From Owenia fusiformis (Eukaryota > Annelida > Polychaeta > Sabellida > Oweniidae): a stretch of DNA of 64,000 nucleotides. Under the pieces are notes generated by a model, which ran no database searches, was not told the DNA's origin, and saw only the letters and a program-made list of their open reading frames with translations. The DNA lies in contig CAIIXF020000009.1 of NCBI GenBank assembly GCA_903813345.2, positions 33,144,740 through 33,208,739 on the forward strand, written 5' to 3'. Made by a program: the position numbers and the translations under genes. Numbering within the stretch: position 1 is the first letter of the stretch; each line of letters begins with the position of its first letter. Shown here piece after piece: positions 1-11,766 of this stretch.

Positions 1-158
1 TCCAGTCGAAATCACTTTGTTTACATGTTATGACATCGTAAAGTTGTCATGGTAAATAAGGCTATACAGGAATATATAGCCGACCTTCAGCTCCATTGAC
101 TTCCATATAAATGCTTCGCTAGGTATGTAATACTTGTCCATATCACCTTATACAAGGT

Positions 159-246
159 TGCTCACCTTTCTCCCTCAAATGTATATTGGGAAATACAAGG
201 TAATATGTATTTCTCAATAAATATCTGAGGGAGAAAGGTGACCAGT
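159..246. repeat. short hairpin MITE
   Basis: Two arms beginning CTCACCTTTCTCCCTCA and its reverse complement TGAGGGAGAAAGGTGA face each other around a short loop, and the pairing continues inward through GGGAAATAC / GTATTTCTC. The fold is almost the whole element. No coding content and no clear target duplication is visible. The rest of 1-1326 is AT-rich and shows no gene I can support. Confidence 0.55.
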
Positions 247-1326
247 AAATAAGTAAAGATACGAAGTGCAAGTCTAACCCCTAAATTAAAATTTTATTCT
301 ATCATATTAGTGTTCTGTGTAATTTCAGCTTACTGAACATCTCACTACATAAAGAAATTCATTTTGAGAGTTATAACTATTCTAAGTATCCTAGAAAATA
401 AATTTTTGAACAATCGATTTATGGATAAAATGTTCAAACAGCATTCTATCTAAAGAAGTAATACAGGTACAACTAAGATAACTACTGTTAAATTGATTAG
501 GAAATTCTAAATGAAATACATGTAATGTGAATGGTGCCTTTTTAAGACTACAAATAAGGATACACAATGATTGTGCATGCAGAATAATAAAACTGGTACT
601 ACAAATATAAATAAATTACTATAATAAAAGGGAATATAAAAACTCATTAATAAAATTTACCTGGATTCACTGCATGAAAGTAAAATACAAAATAATGCCA
701 TTTGGAAATGAGGTTATATTGATCATGGGGTTAGTATGGACTATATCATACAATTGTTCCCATAAGCACTAGTCATAAGTACTACATTCTACCCATAACC
801 ATCGTACAAATTGTACAATCATGTATAATTTGGTTATTCTGTTAGTAAAAGGCATGTAGACCAGTGTTTAGTTTTTAGAAAGGTAATGCCACCAATTTTG
901 TGAATGGGAAGCCAAAATCCATTTAAGAAAAACATTAAGTTTTGATTCTAAGTTCTTCTCTTTAGACCTAGAAAATTAGTATTGCTACAAACAATCGTCC
1001 AATGTCTTACCAACAGCAAGGAGAGGATCTGGAAGGTTTTAGCACTTGTTAAACAGGAAATGTGATTGCAAGAACATGCAATTATTATATCATGTACATT
1101 GATTGGAGAGGGGTTATCACAAGGATGTTTAAACAAGGTGGTTATAAATTCATCAATGAAGACCAGCAAAGTCAATCAAATATGTAATTTAGAAATGTTA
1201 CAGGATGCTATTCACTGTTATAACAAAAACATAATGTACAAACAGAACTTACTATTACATAACCATAATAGCAAAATTAAGTATATATAATCAGGTTAGA
1301 ATTAAATGAAATTCATGCATCCATGC

Positions 1327-1544
1327 TCAAGTGTTATCTACAAATGATATACATATCGGGGCCAATCGTGTACCTCTTTTCATATGGACAGCTCTTCCCT
1401 TTGCACTGGGTGGGGGGACATAGACCTTGAAGTCCTCTGTCTCAGATGCCCTACTCTCAACTACCAACTCTGTATAGCTCTGCAGACGTCTATCAAGGTG
1501 GCTGATTTTCTTGTTAACATCATCTATTGACCCAATCAGGAATG
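1327..1544 (-). CDS. possible terminal exon of an unrecognised gene
   Basis: On the minus strand this stretch reads without stops for about 72 codons after a plausible acceptor (pyrimidine-rich, ending TTAG, at 1545-1546) and ends in TGA at 1327-1329. The peptide looks protein-like: a charged amphipathic first half (…SIDDVNKKISHLDRRLQSYTE) that could form a short coiled coil, then a proline-rich stretch and a basic end. I do not recognise the family and see no upstream coding exon. It could also be a fragment of an old mobile-element ORF. Base composition is clearly less AT-rich than its surroundings, which is the main reason to list it. Confidence 0.3.
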
Positions 1545-1944
1545 CTAAGACTTTGTTAAGGAGGTTTCAAATTGCCTATGATACCATGTACATATTAATG
1601 GAATTCTTTTTAAAATACTGTAACAGCCGGTCCATATCGAGAAAACTGTTCCTTGCTTCAGGGACTCCAGATTAAACAAGAATACTTGTTTCAAAATGTC
1701 TTTACTTCCAATTATTCCTTGGTTAGGCTTTTATATTTGTTTTTACAAAAATAGAACTACTGAAAACCACAAGGAGTATATCACTGATCCCCTTCTCAAT
1801 AATTTGTCGTATTTTTGAGACCAATTGTTGGTACCTAAAATGCTGTAATTTAATTGGTCAACATAATTAACTTCAACCAATAGAAACCTTACCTGTTGTC
1901 ACATGACCCAATATTATAATTATTACCCGCCAATTTTACTTACC

Positions 1945-2126
1945 TTCACTTACAACAAAGAACTTCTTATATCAACAGCTTCTTTTTAAAATTCCAGGTA
2001 AGGTTTTTATACATTCATTTATTTCAAATCAAGTTATTTTCAATATTGTAATTAATTAAAGTAATTTCAATCTTTTATTTACAACAAAGAACTTCTTATA
2101 TCAACAGCTTCTTTTTAAAATTCCAG
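1945..2126. repeat. local direct duplication (about 50 bp, 129 bp apart)
   Basis: An essentially identical ~50-bp block, with core ACAACAAAGAACTTCTTAT and ending AAAATTCCAG, occurs near 1950-1996 and again near 2079-2125. The sequence between and after the two copies differs. The rest of 1545-2810 is AT-rich with no gene seen. Confidence 0.6.
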
Positions 2127-2894
2127 TTGACGTTAAAATTCTTTTCCCCACCCTAAACCCACCCTCTACATTTTATCAAGAATTCACAATTAGGGTGGGC
2201 GCGACCTTGTTGGCTTCACTCATTCGCGGCATTCACTCACAAAATACCCATGCTATGGCGCTGCTTACTAGCCATTAATCAACACATCGTCAAAAGTGAT
2301 TCTGGCGATGCATCTATGTCTGAAAAAAACATCAATGTTTTTAAAAAAAAATTAATCTGCTAAAAATAATCTTTTCTCATCCCTTTTTCCAGCAAATGTC
2401 TTACAATTCTCATTCCTTAGCTGCAGTTCCCAATGTTCTCTGATATTTTTTACTTTAAAAATGTTTAACATTGCCAAAAAGAACCAATGACCTCCAATGT
2501 TCACTTTATTTTCCTAACATCGTTAGTGGAAGTACCGAAGTACATTTACTTAATTGTTGCATTCACAATTTCAGTATTTTAGTGCATTTACATTCAGTAT
2601 TTTTGAACATTTCAAAACATCCTAGCAACGGAATATTGTAGTCTATGTACGATATGAATTGACATTAAACTAAAGGATACGTGATTTGGCTCTTTGTCTG
2701 TCTCTTAATCGACGTTTCTTTTCTTCTAATTGATCCTTGGTTAGGCTTAAATCCTCATTATATATGTTCATCGGCGAATGTGCTCTGTTAATGTCCGCCA
2801 TCTTGAAATCACTGTCAACAATTTGGTTGATGGCCGATGTAAGCGATCACGAGACTTCAGCAAATCTCGCCTACTTCCTTTTGCCTGTGGAATT

Positions 2895-3640
2895 TTTCCT
2901 ATATGCAGATATTTTTAGTCTACACACACACATACACACTCTTACGCGTAGGCTGGTTGATCGTCCATATACACTTCATCCACCCATACACCTCCAATGC
3001 ACCGTTGTTGGCGTGGTAAACGGGGTACATATTCTTACATATCCCCCATACACGTCATCCTACTATGGGGTAAACGGGGTACATACTCTGGCATGAACAT
3101 ATCCCCTCAGTATACACTTTATCTTACTATAGGTATATATGTACTGTGATTGGCGAGGTAAACGGGGTACATACAGTCACATATACTTACATATCCCCCA
3201 TACACGTCATCCTACTATAGCCTACCGTGGTTGGCGGGGTAAACGGGGTACATGCTGTCACACATATAGTTCCAGATCCCCCGGCATACACGTCATCCTA
3301 CTATAGCTGTGGTTGGCGGGGCAAACGGAGTACATACTGTCACTGTCACACGTAATTACATACCCCCATACACTTCACCCTGCTATAGGTACCGTGGTTG
3401 GCGGTGTAAACGGGGTACATTCTCTCACATGTCATTCATACACGTCTTCATACACGTCACCCTACTAAGTACCGTGGTTGGCGGGGTAAACGTAGTACAC
3501 ACTGTCCCATGTAGGGACATATCCCCAATATATGTCATCCCGCTATATGTACTGTTGTTGGCGGGACAAACGGGGTACTTACTGACACATGTATTTTCTA
3601 TACACTTCATCCTACTCTACGTAGCGTGGGTGGCGACGTA
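2895..3640 (+). repeat. left-arm minisatellite, ~80-bp unit, about 8-9 copies
   Basis: Units contain CCGTGGTTGGCGGGGTAAAC followed by a GGGTACATAC segment, a CACATGTATTTACATATCC segment and a CACTTCATCCTACTATAG-like segment. Copies vary by point changes and small indels, and the outermost are most degenerate. Small open frames here merely translate the repeat (VNGVHTL-type peptides) and are not genes. Confidence 0.85.
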
Positions 3641-6287
3641 AACTGCACACTTAGTGGCGTAGCAACAATGTACGCCAAAACGCCAGTGCGTAGAGTTGAA
3701 AAGTTAAAATTAAACGGCTTATTAATTTCCCCATGTTCTTTATAATCATATTTTCTCTCTGTGAATTAATTGTTTGTGATCTCGAGCACACATGTTTTTA
3801 GACACAATGCAATGGCATTCAATAGTACACGTAGGCATTTAACATCATAATGCTTTATTTCATAAAAATAGAGCCACTACTGCGTATTTATTGACTATCT
3901 TATGAATTTTAAAAGTAAAATAAAGTTTCGCCAAGTATTCGCGAGTCAGTTCTCTTCACGAATTTGAGAAAAAAAACAGATTTTCAAAACTACTTGATGA
4001 ATACTTTTACAATTTTCATAGACCAAAATAATGTTGGAATAATATGAAGTAATTATCTATTTTCTTATCAAATCACTTGTGAATGTTAAAGAAAAAAAGA
4101 AAAAAGTTGAACTTGAAATTGTTAATTATTCAATTAGGCGTTCCACTGATTTCTGAGTTGACGCGATACCTGTAATCTCTGAAAGTACATAACCCCAGTT
4201 CTATAAAAGCTATTACATTGATTCTTCTTTTGAAAGATGATATATGATTGTTTTTTTTAAGAAATAGGTATTTTTTATTTTTTATTTAGGAAGGAAATTA
4301 ACAATCAAGAGTCAGTAACAATCAAAAAAACTTAACTGGAAACTGTGCTCATTGTGAAAATTAAAAGTGAAGCTACATTTTTCTGATATTTCTTAAATCA
4401 AATGCCAGCAATCTTGTTTTTCCCCCTCAAATTAAACTGGCGGGAAATTTGAAAAAAAACTTAAATCTTTAAATATATTCAAAAACATGATTTTCTTTTT
4501 AATTCTTCATGGGAGACTCATCCTTTGTCGTCTGTAGCGATCGAGAAAATAAACACATTCGAACAATTTGAGCGCATTAAGCTTAGAAAGGTACAGAGTG
4601 TTCAAAAAACGCAACTCAAAGAAATTGCTATATCTTGGAAAATACTTACCCAATTGTATTCATTATTTCAGGAAAGAAAGAAGAGACTGTGTATGTAAAG
4701 CTCCTATTGTTAGTTAGTTGTAAAACATGATGTCTTGGATACCTGCTCAAAATACATTAGTATTATAAAAGTACGAAAAGCGCGAATGGAAAATCGCTAT
4801 ATCTTGGGAAATACTAATTCAATTATGTAATCTTCATGATGCTTTGGACACCTGCTCAAAAAACAATTGTACTAGGAAAATACGAAAAATGCAGCCAGTG
4901 GTGACTGCAGCCGCAAAAAAGAAATAACTTCCAACCATAGACTGTGTTTTGGCTCTTCAAATTTGGCACAAATCATCTTCATTCAATGTATTGTAAATCT
5001 GTAGAGTGAAATCAAAATCACTTCAGGGACTTTACCGTCATGGTCGAAATGCTTTCAAATCGCAGTCAAACGCCCTCGTTTAGGCAGACTTAAGAATGCA
5101 TTTTTACCATGACTGTATTTCTCTATAGAAAAGGATAGGCCTAAAACAATATGCTAAATGGGGAATCAACGTTATTCAATAATAACACGTCAACCTGATG
5201 TTTTATTCTTGCATCTTTATCTTTATACTGAACAGTTATTTACGTGTGTAAATTGTTATTCATGGGAGGAGTGACTGAAATGCCATCTACAGGGTGTCCC
5301 ATCATGTTTTAATAATTTTGCTAAAAACAACTTTTTTGTAGTCACGTTTTGAAATTTTCAACATTTATTCCTGAGGATAAAGTTAATATGTACTAACATT
5401 TGTGAAATGATTCCACAAGGTCCTCATATATTTGAAAAAGTAGTTATGACCTGCCAAACGTGTCTGTGGAGCATGGAAGAATGTTCTCTTCACACTTTTC
5501 GTGCAAGTTGGTGACAGTCAAGAATGCCATGAGGAAGAAGCGCCTTCTTGGTACACGTGGGTCACAAGGTGCCGATTTATAGATCGCTTAAGACCCAAGA
5601 GACCATTCAGTCATTGTAAGTCTTTCGGAACATTTGTAATGAGACCGGATGCAAACTTTCTACACAAAATTATCATATTGAAAATGAACTTCAAACATTC
5701 ATCTTTTATAAATGTAACTTATTCGTATTGGTATATTTTAATCGTGATAGTGTATTCAAAGTAATTTACAGTTGATCGATTGCTTTTATTTTCACAATAT
5801 CTTATTTGGCGTACCCACATACTAGTAATCATTTTGATCGTTTTACCTCAAACTTCTTGGATAAACATAGTGTTGCCTCAAGAATATATTACATGTATAT
5901 AACACATCTGAGAATGTGTTTAGTAAGTAATGGAGGGGTTTCACATGGCAAGTAGCTAAACAGAAAAACACTCACAGTATACATGGTATAACTTTAAAAT
6001 TTTATTCCTAAATCTCAATTTATGCATTTAAAATTTCAAGAGTACAATCAAACTGGATATTCTACAACTATAATGTTTACATATATACATAAATAAAATG
6101 ATTCACCCTCTTCGAACATGACTTTTACTTGACTTTTCTCATATATTTGGTGATACCTCATCTTCAAAATCATAATGAATGACAACAGAGTATACGATTG
6201 GCGTTGGCCATTTAATTAAACGTTTAAACTTTTAAACATTTAATTTAACGCGGAAATGCAATTAAAATACCAAACCGCAAAGCAGTG
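3641..6287. other. AT-rich interior of the foldback element, no gene recognised
   Basis: The interior holds AT-rich sequence and a degenerate ~125-bp tandem duplication around 4605-4895, seen from repeated GCTATATCTTGG and ACCTGCTCAAAA blocks. A TACAGGGTGTCCCAT motif at about 5290 resembles one end of a mariner-type element but has no visible partner. A 5501-5764 open frame starting at TTG has no family signature. The interior was read on both strands without finding transposase motifs. Confidence 0.5.
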
Positions 6288-6800
6288 AAAGGAGTGATAT
6301 CGATATTGGGAACTTTTTGAACACACAAAATATATATATACTTTCATCTATATTGTTTTAGAAAACACATCAAACACTTGTTTTGTTCTTGGTATCATGT
6401 TTCCAGAGTGAAATGAAACATCTTTCCGAACCTCATTGGAACAAAACGACATAAACCATGTTTAGGTCTCTCAATATTGTAATTGTACAAATGAAATTTT
6501 GGTTGATTTTAAAAAAGTATCTTGTTAATGAAATAAAAGGTTTATCTTGATTTTTATCTATTTTGGGGGGGGGGATTTTGTTTTAATTTTTTGAATACTT
6601 TTTTAAAATAATCCAAAAATTCCTTTGTATAACTATAATGTTGAGAGGTGTAAAAACATGTTGTATGCTATTTTGTTCCAACAAGGTTGGGAAAGACATT
6701 TTATTTCATTCTCAAGAATTGGTAGAAAGGAGCAAAAACAATTGCACTAAAAAAACAAAAATGTTAACAAAAACAGTTATATAAAATATTTTAAAATAAG
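6288..6800 (-). mobile_element. truncated copy of foldback family X
   Basis: This starts with the family end AAAGGAGTG.TATCGATAT and contains the two facing GAACAAAA.GACAT / ATGCTATTTTGTTC arm segments seen in the complete copies at 20236-20975 and 29826-31975. It lies in the opposite orientation to those copies and stops where the right-arm minisatellite begins, so its second end is missing. Confidence 0.65.
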
Positions 6801-6802
6801 AG

Positions 6803-7620
6803 GAAGTGTGTAGGGATATGTAAATACATATCAGAGTATGTACCCCATTTACCCTGCCAACCACGGTACCTATAGTAGGATGACATGTATGGGGAATATG
6901 TAAATACATGTGAGAGAATGTACCCCGTTTATCCCGCCAACCACGGTACCTAGAGTAGGATGAAGTGCCACGGTATAGGAGATATGTAAATACATATGAG
7001 AGTATGCAGTACCCCATTTACCCCGCCAACCACGGTACCTATAGTAGGATGAAGTGTATAGGAAATATGTAAATACATGTGAGAGCATGTACCCCGTTTA
7101 CCCCGCCAACCACGGTGCCCATAGTAGGATGAAGTGTATACGGAAAATATGTTAATGCATGTGAAAGTGTGTACCCCGTTTACACCGCCAACCACGGTAC
7201 CTATAGTAGGATGACGTATATTATGGGGGATATGTAAATACATGTGAGAGTATGTTCCCGTTTACCCCGCTAACCACGGTAACTATATACCTATGGTAGG
7301 ATAAAGTGTATACTGAGGGGATATGTAAATACATGTACCCCGTTTACCCCGCCAACCACGGTACTTATGGTAGGATGACATGTATGGGGGATATCTAAAT
7401 ACATGGGACAGTGTGTATACAGTTTACACCGGCAACCACGGTACTATGGTAGTATGAAGTGTAGAGGGGATATATAAGTACATGTCAGAGTATGTACCCC
7501 GTTTACCTCGCCAACCACGATGTCCACAGTAGGATGACGTGTATGGTGGATATGAAAATACATGTGAGAGTATATACAGAGCTGACCCGGCCAAGCAGTA
7601 TTGGGGACAGGACGAAGTGT
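6803..7620 (-). repeat. right-arm minisatellite, ~80-bp unit, about 10 copies
   Basis: This is the reverse complement of the array at 2895-3640. The core TTTACCCCGCCAACCACGG recurs about every 80 bp from 6850 to 7590. Together the two arrays form the long inverted arms of the 2811-7826 element. Open frames here translate the repeat and are rejected as genes. Confidence 0.85.
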
Positions 7621-8446
7621 TTATGGGTGACAGATACCCTACACGTAAGAGTGTAAAGGTGTGCAGGTAAGGGATCAAGTACTGCACGCATGCGTACATA
7701 ATAGAGAAGACTTTGACATGCAAACTGAGTATGTAGAAAAGATTTCACGGGCAAAACGGAAGTAAGCGAGATTTGCTGAAGTCTCGTGATCGCTTACATC
7801 GGCCATCTACCAACAATTTTGTACCAAGCTACTATAAAGTTTCGTAAACTAGACTATAATCCATATTTATGTAGGATATCCTATGATAGAATAAGTTTAA
7901 CCTCAAAACTCATTTGGTTGTTTGTCTTTTTGAATTAGAAAGGCAAATTATCGAATATTTAGTCCAAACAGAAGATTTCTACATACAGCATCAAAAATAT
8001 ATTAGCTCCGTACACTTTCATTTTTGAAAATAATATTTTGAAATTTTAGGTAAGTTTTATGCTTTTTAAACGTATTCAAGCATGTATCTGATAGCATTTT
8101 TAATTGAGAAATATTGTCTTAGTTGTGGCATTATTTTGTGCAAATTATAGGGATCTAATCTATAGATTTAAACGAGTAAAGCAAATATTTTGAGTTTTCA
8201 AAATTTGATGGATGATGTTTAGCCACGGACCTCAGCCAGATTACCTCCTCTGTGTCTAGGCTCAATAAATATACTCTAGAACAAGACACGAGATTTATTT
8301 TTCCTTGATTTTGGAGTCAGTTTATCAATAAATATCACATGTCATACCTCAAATGATGCGTACTGTAGCTTCAACTCCAATCACTAAAGCCACACATCCA
8401 AGAAAGCGTCAGTTGATAAAAGCATAAAATAAGCGAGGGTATATTT

Positions 8447-8713
8447 AATGGAGTGCTTCGGCTATCTCCGTTGTTCAAATGATTATTCCTGAAGTCAAAT
8501 TCCTTTTCTGAGAATGTGATGCCACTCCGGATGACGTCACATCAGAGATTACCGAGAAGTTCCATGACGTTTCTTTAAACTCCTGTAGAAACAATAACAA
8601 CGGTTTGTTAGGCTTCGCGATCCTTTACTTTCATTGGCTGTTTGTTGCGATGTGATGTAATTTGAGAGACGAACAACATCGGACACTGCCGGAAATTACC
8701 GAAGCACTCCATT
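8447..8713. mobile_element. 267-bp MITE with AATGGAGTGCTTCGG ends
   Basis: The left end AATGGAGTGCTTCGG is matched by the right end CCGAAGCACTCCATT in inverted orientation. The inside carries a TGACGTCA palindrome at about 8533 and an inverted CCAAT motif, which may be coincidental. The sequence from 7827 to 9692 outside this element is AT-rich and shows no gene I can support; a noncoding first exon of Chibby could lie here unseen. Confidence 0.6.
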
Positions 8714-9565
8714 ATCTTTACGCTCTGAAAATTTGAAATAAATGTCCCGGGAAAAGTCGAATTACAGCGTCAATAATGGATATCATGCAACCATTCAAAC
8801 AAATACATAAAGAAGAGATTACAGGGTAAATATTGATCAATCAGACAGATGGAAAAAATAAAGGTCAGTACGAGGGTCATATTTTTGGGTGGTCATTTTT
8901 TTGATGTAGCATTTTTGGCTCGTTGCTTATCTTCCCATTTATCCTTTGAGCCTACTACCAATGAAGGCCACTATCGTGCCCTTCGTCCAAAGATAAATCC
9001 CTGCATGTTTTTACCCTGCCGGATGTGAGTCATGTCGCTGTAGATGGGTCATATACATGTAGTAATTTTGAAATTTGAAATCAAATGTTCGCCTTATTTC
9101 CTCACCAAAGATTTCAAAACATACATGAAGTGATCAATGTATTAGTTCACATCTTTTGGGTCGCTAACTTAGAATTTATAGCCAGTTACTAATGTCAGAC
9201 GTTAACAACATTTCGTCCAGTTTTCGAATATCACCATTTTTCTTGGAGCCGTAGACGAAATCCTGACAAAATCATTCAATATCTCATCAAGGAGCCCAGC
9301 TAGTTCCATTTCAATTCATGAAATATTAACATGTAATAAAAACCTGTGATATTGTTCCTATGATAAAATCTCTTGGTTGAATTAGCAAACAGATCGTTAT
9401 TTAGATCAGCGTTTGGGTTAGACATGATAGCTTGCAACTACTAAGATGCATGGCAGGTAATATTCATATTCAAATGAGTTTGCTATCAAATCGCAATTAC
9501 CGTTGATTACACTTTAGAGAGGAGAGAATGTGTCAGTTTGGGAAAGAGGTTTGATGCATTCACTC

Positions 9566-9598
9566 CTTTAAAGTGTAGTTGTAAAAGATACACCTTTA
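9566..9598. repeat. small palindrome flanked by TTTAA
   Basis: AAAGTGTA and TACACCTTT arms face each other with TTAA at both outer edges. It may be a remnant of a TTAA-targeting MITE. Too short to say more. Confidence 0.3.
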
Positions 9599-9708
9599 AC
9601 AGGAACATACAGGGCTAGAGGTTGTTTCCAATCTTTATTCATACTAAGCTAGGTGACTGAAATAACGAACACTCAAATTTGATTGTTTTCAGATTATTTA
9701 GATTTACC

Positions 9709-9892
9709 ATGCCCTTATTTGGCGGGAATAAGTTTTCACCAAAGAAGACCACTCCAAGAAAGACTCCTTCTCTCTCTAACTTACACCTTGACTCTACTCA
9801 GCAACAGGAGGAATTTGGATTAGATTTTGGACCAATAAAAGTTAATCTAGGGGGAAGCGAGGCTGTTTTTGAAGATGGCCAATGGATATCAG
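9709..9892 (+). CDS. CBY1: Chibby (CBY1 homologue), coding exon 1
   Basis: The N-terminus MPLFGGNKFSPKKTTPRK then TPSLSNLH, followed by a GLDFG..KVNLGG segment and FEDGQWIS, is the signature of Chibby, a small coiled-coil protein that antagonises beta-catenin and, in animals with motile cilia, works at the basal body and ciliary base. The exon begins after an acceptor (TTTTCAG at 9686-9692) and ends at a GT donor (9893) in phase 1. ATG 9709 is chosen because MP-F begins the family; open sequence upstream of it precedes the splice site. Ser21 in RKTPSL aligns with the Akt/14-3-3 site of vertebrate Chibby (known for the family, inferred here). Exons 33777-33886 and 34625-34705 complete a 124-residue protein; human CBY1 has 126. 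Confidence 0.93.
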
Positions 9893-9924
9893 GTAAAACA
9901 TTACTTTTACATGTCAATTCAATT

Positions 9925-11098
9925 TAATTTATTTATTTCATAATTCTTATATAATATACACTATAAAAACAAGCTGCTAGACACCCTAGTGGGTGCAGTT
10001 TAACATAAATTTTTAAAATTACATCTAGACTACATATAAAAGAAAGCACTTATATTATGTTACATGTAGGTATATAAAATGGTATTAACAATTACTTTAA
10101 GGATGTACAATGTAGAAATGTTACAAAAAATCAGGTACCAGTGTAAAATCAACAATACAGTATAATATTGGTGTTATACATTATCGATAGATGAGTAGAT
10201 TTTTATATGAAGATTTGAAAATATTTAGAGTGGAGCATTTTTTAATATCATCTGGTAGAGCATTCCAAAGATTAGGACCTAGATAGCGAAGGGAAAGTTT
10301 AGAGCATTTAGGGATATGAAAATAATGTAACTGTCTTGTGAAATGATGATGGACATTAATGTTGATATCAAACAAGTCTTGAAATAGATTTTTTGGAAGA
10401 CTTGGGTGTTAATTAAAGATTTTGTACATGAACTGACCAGTACAATATCTGTTAACATTAAAAATATTTAATATTTTAAGATCTTTAAATAGGGGAGTGG
10501 AGTGAGAAACTCTATCCTTATTTAAAGCTAGTCTTAAGAATTGTTTCTGCAGTTTATGTAGACAATCATAAAATGATTTAAATGTGTTACCCCAGATTAT
10601 GTTGCAATAATTTAACTGAGAGTGTCTCAATGAGTAGTAAATTGTTTTGAAACTGTCTATTTGAAGTAGATGTTTAATGTGATAAAGAGAACCAATAACG
10701 CGAGAAATCTTTGTTTCAACAGATTTTATATGCTCTTTAAATTTCAGGTTTTTATCAATAATGATTCCAAGAAAGTCAATTTTTTCGCAGAAATTTATGT
10801 TCTCATTGTGTATTTTAAGATTCAGATTTGTGTGATTTCTTTTGGGTCCAAATAGAATAGCATTGGTTTTGCCAATATTAAGTGAAAGTTTGTTTGTTTT
10901 TATCCAGTCATCTATTGAATTCAAGTTTGAATTAGTTCTAGTCATAAGTTCATTTAAATTATAATCACTATCAAGAAGATTGGTGTTATCAGCAAACATA
11001 ATAAATTTTAGATTAGGGGCAACAATAGGGAGACCATTTATGTAAAGAATAAATAATAGTGGCCCAAGTACCGAGCCCTGCATGCGGAACACCACAAT
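9925..11098 (-). pseudogene. non-LTR retrotransposon reverse transcriptase, 3' part, disabled
   Basis: The minus-strand frame begins near the RT palm motif QGSVLGPLLF and runs through a FADN motif, NKLSLNIGKTN, FLGIIIDKNL and the C-terminal region (NYCNIIWGN, LYLGPNLWNALPDDIK-type ending). Lesions: a 4-bp insertion disrupts GVPQGS near 11085; the catalytic FADD is FADN, losing one metal-binding Asp; and an in-frame TAA at 10409-10411 splits the C-terminal part (continuing at 10375-10181). The 3' end, toward 9925, finishes in an A/T-rich (AAATAAATAAATT-like) tail. It sits 32 bp inside Chibby intron 1, in antisense orientation to the gene. A Jockey/CR1-like clade is likely but not resolved. Confidence 0.8.
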
Positions 11099-11166
11099 TT
11101 AGAGATTATTAACTTATCTTTAAAATCTGGTATTTTCCCAGATGCCCTCAAATTGGCCAAAGTAAC
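11099..11166 (+). pseudogene. inverted 5' piece of the same non-LTR insertion
   Basis: Immediately beside the minus-strand RT fragment, the plus strand reads INLSLKSGIFPDALKLAKV, a conserved block that lies upstream of the palm motif in non-LTR reverse transcriptases. Having the upstream block head-to-head with the downstream block is the pattern left by 5' inversion (twin priming) during insertion. After 11166 the similarity stops. Confidence 0.6.
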
Positions 11167-11560
11167 TAATCCCACTCATTATCCTAACGAACGTAGTTCA
11201 GTGGAAATTCTGATGTATCTTTAATGTATGTATTTCGGTATCTGCCAATTATAATTAAGGGTAGAGTAGATGGTAAATACAATAATATATTTTGACATAT
11301 ACAGATTCATGAATATGGTGTTCGTTGGTATTTTGCCATTGGCTATTATGTGGAGTTGCAAATTTCTAGATATACTGGAGGGTACTGTTGTCAACCCAGC
11401 TTGTCTGTCCAATGGTCAAACAATTTTTAATTGAAATAAATTCCCATATGTATGGCAACCACTTTGAAAAATGAACACCATTTTGAAATGACTTTTAAGG
11501 TTTCAAACTCAAAAAGTGACTTTGTTGATATTTCACATCCCCCGATCACAGGGCTTCAAA

Positions 11561-11766
11561 ATCCAGAATATATTCTTTCTTTTTACCCCCTGCGATGAGC
11601 AGTTAACATTTCCCCGATTAAGAACTTGCAATCTGATTGGCTGTCGCAACACTGCGACAGAAATCATGTATAAGTCATTGCGCATAATTAGATCACATGA
11701 TTCAGTTTAATCGGGCGCTTCCAAATTGGTTATAGCAGGGGGAGGAAGGAGGTATGGATTCTGGAT
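11561..11766. mobile_element. 206-bp MITE with ATCCAGAAT ends
   Basis: Left ATCCAGAAT…ACCCCCTGCGAT faces right AGCAGGGGGAGGAAGG…ATTCTGGAT. A perfect internal hairpin CTGTCGCA-acac-TGCGACAG lies near its centre. No target duplication is clear. The surrounding 11167-12085 otherwise shows nothing recognisable. Confidence 0.55.

Larger units (their letters stand above)
2811..7826. mobile_element. ~5 kb foldback-like element with tandem-repeat arms
   Basis: Outer ends match as inverted repeats: GGCCGATGTAAGCGATCA near 2831 reappears reverse-complemented near 7785-7805, followed on both sides by a shared CAGCAAATCTCGC block. Inside each end lies a tandem array of an ~80-bp unit, in opposite orientation in the two arms. 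This is the architecture of Drosophila FB/Galileo foldback elements, where long inverted repeats consist of tandem subunits. No transposase is recognisable in the interior. A target duplication could not be fixed because the outermost ~15 bp of the arms have diverged. Class assignment is inference; the inverted arrays are seen directly. Confidence 0.65.

Noticed and set aside
2737-3641. Open frames of 110-119 codons over the left-arm array (VNGVHTL-rich peptides)
   Set aside because: They are translations of the 80-bp tandem unit, drift between frames, and lack start context or domains.
5501-5764. 87-codon frame inside the foldback interior as transposase remnant
   Set aside because: Non-ATG start, no DDE or zinc-finger signature, low-complexity hydrophobic end.
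2895-7620. CRISPR-like spacing of repeats
   Set aside because: The whole 80-bp unit is repeated without unique spacers, and the genome is clearly eukaryotic.
6712-7754. Overlapping minus-strand frames of 72-101 codons
   Set aside because: Same repeat translated on the other strand.
8520-8660. CRE-like TGACGTCA and CCAAT motifs as Chibby promoter
   Set aside because: They lie inside a MITE more than 1 kb upstream with no donor or TATA context; chance occurrence is likely.
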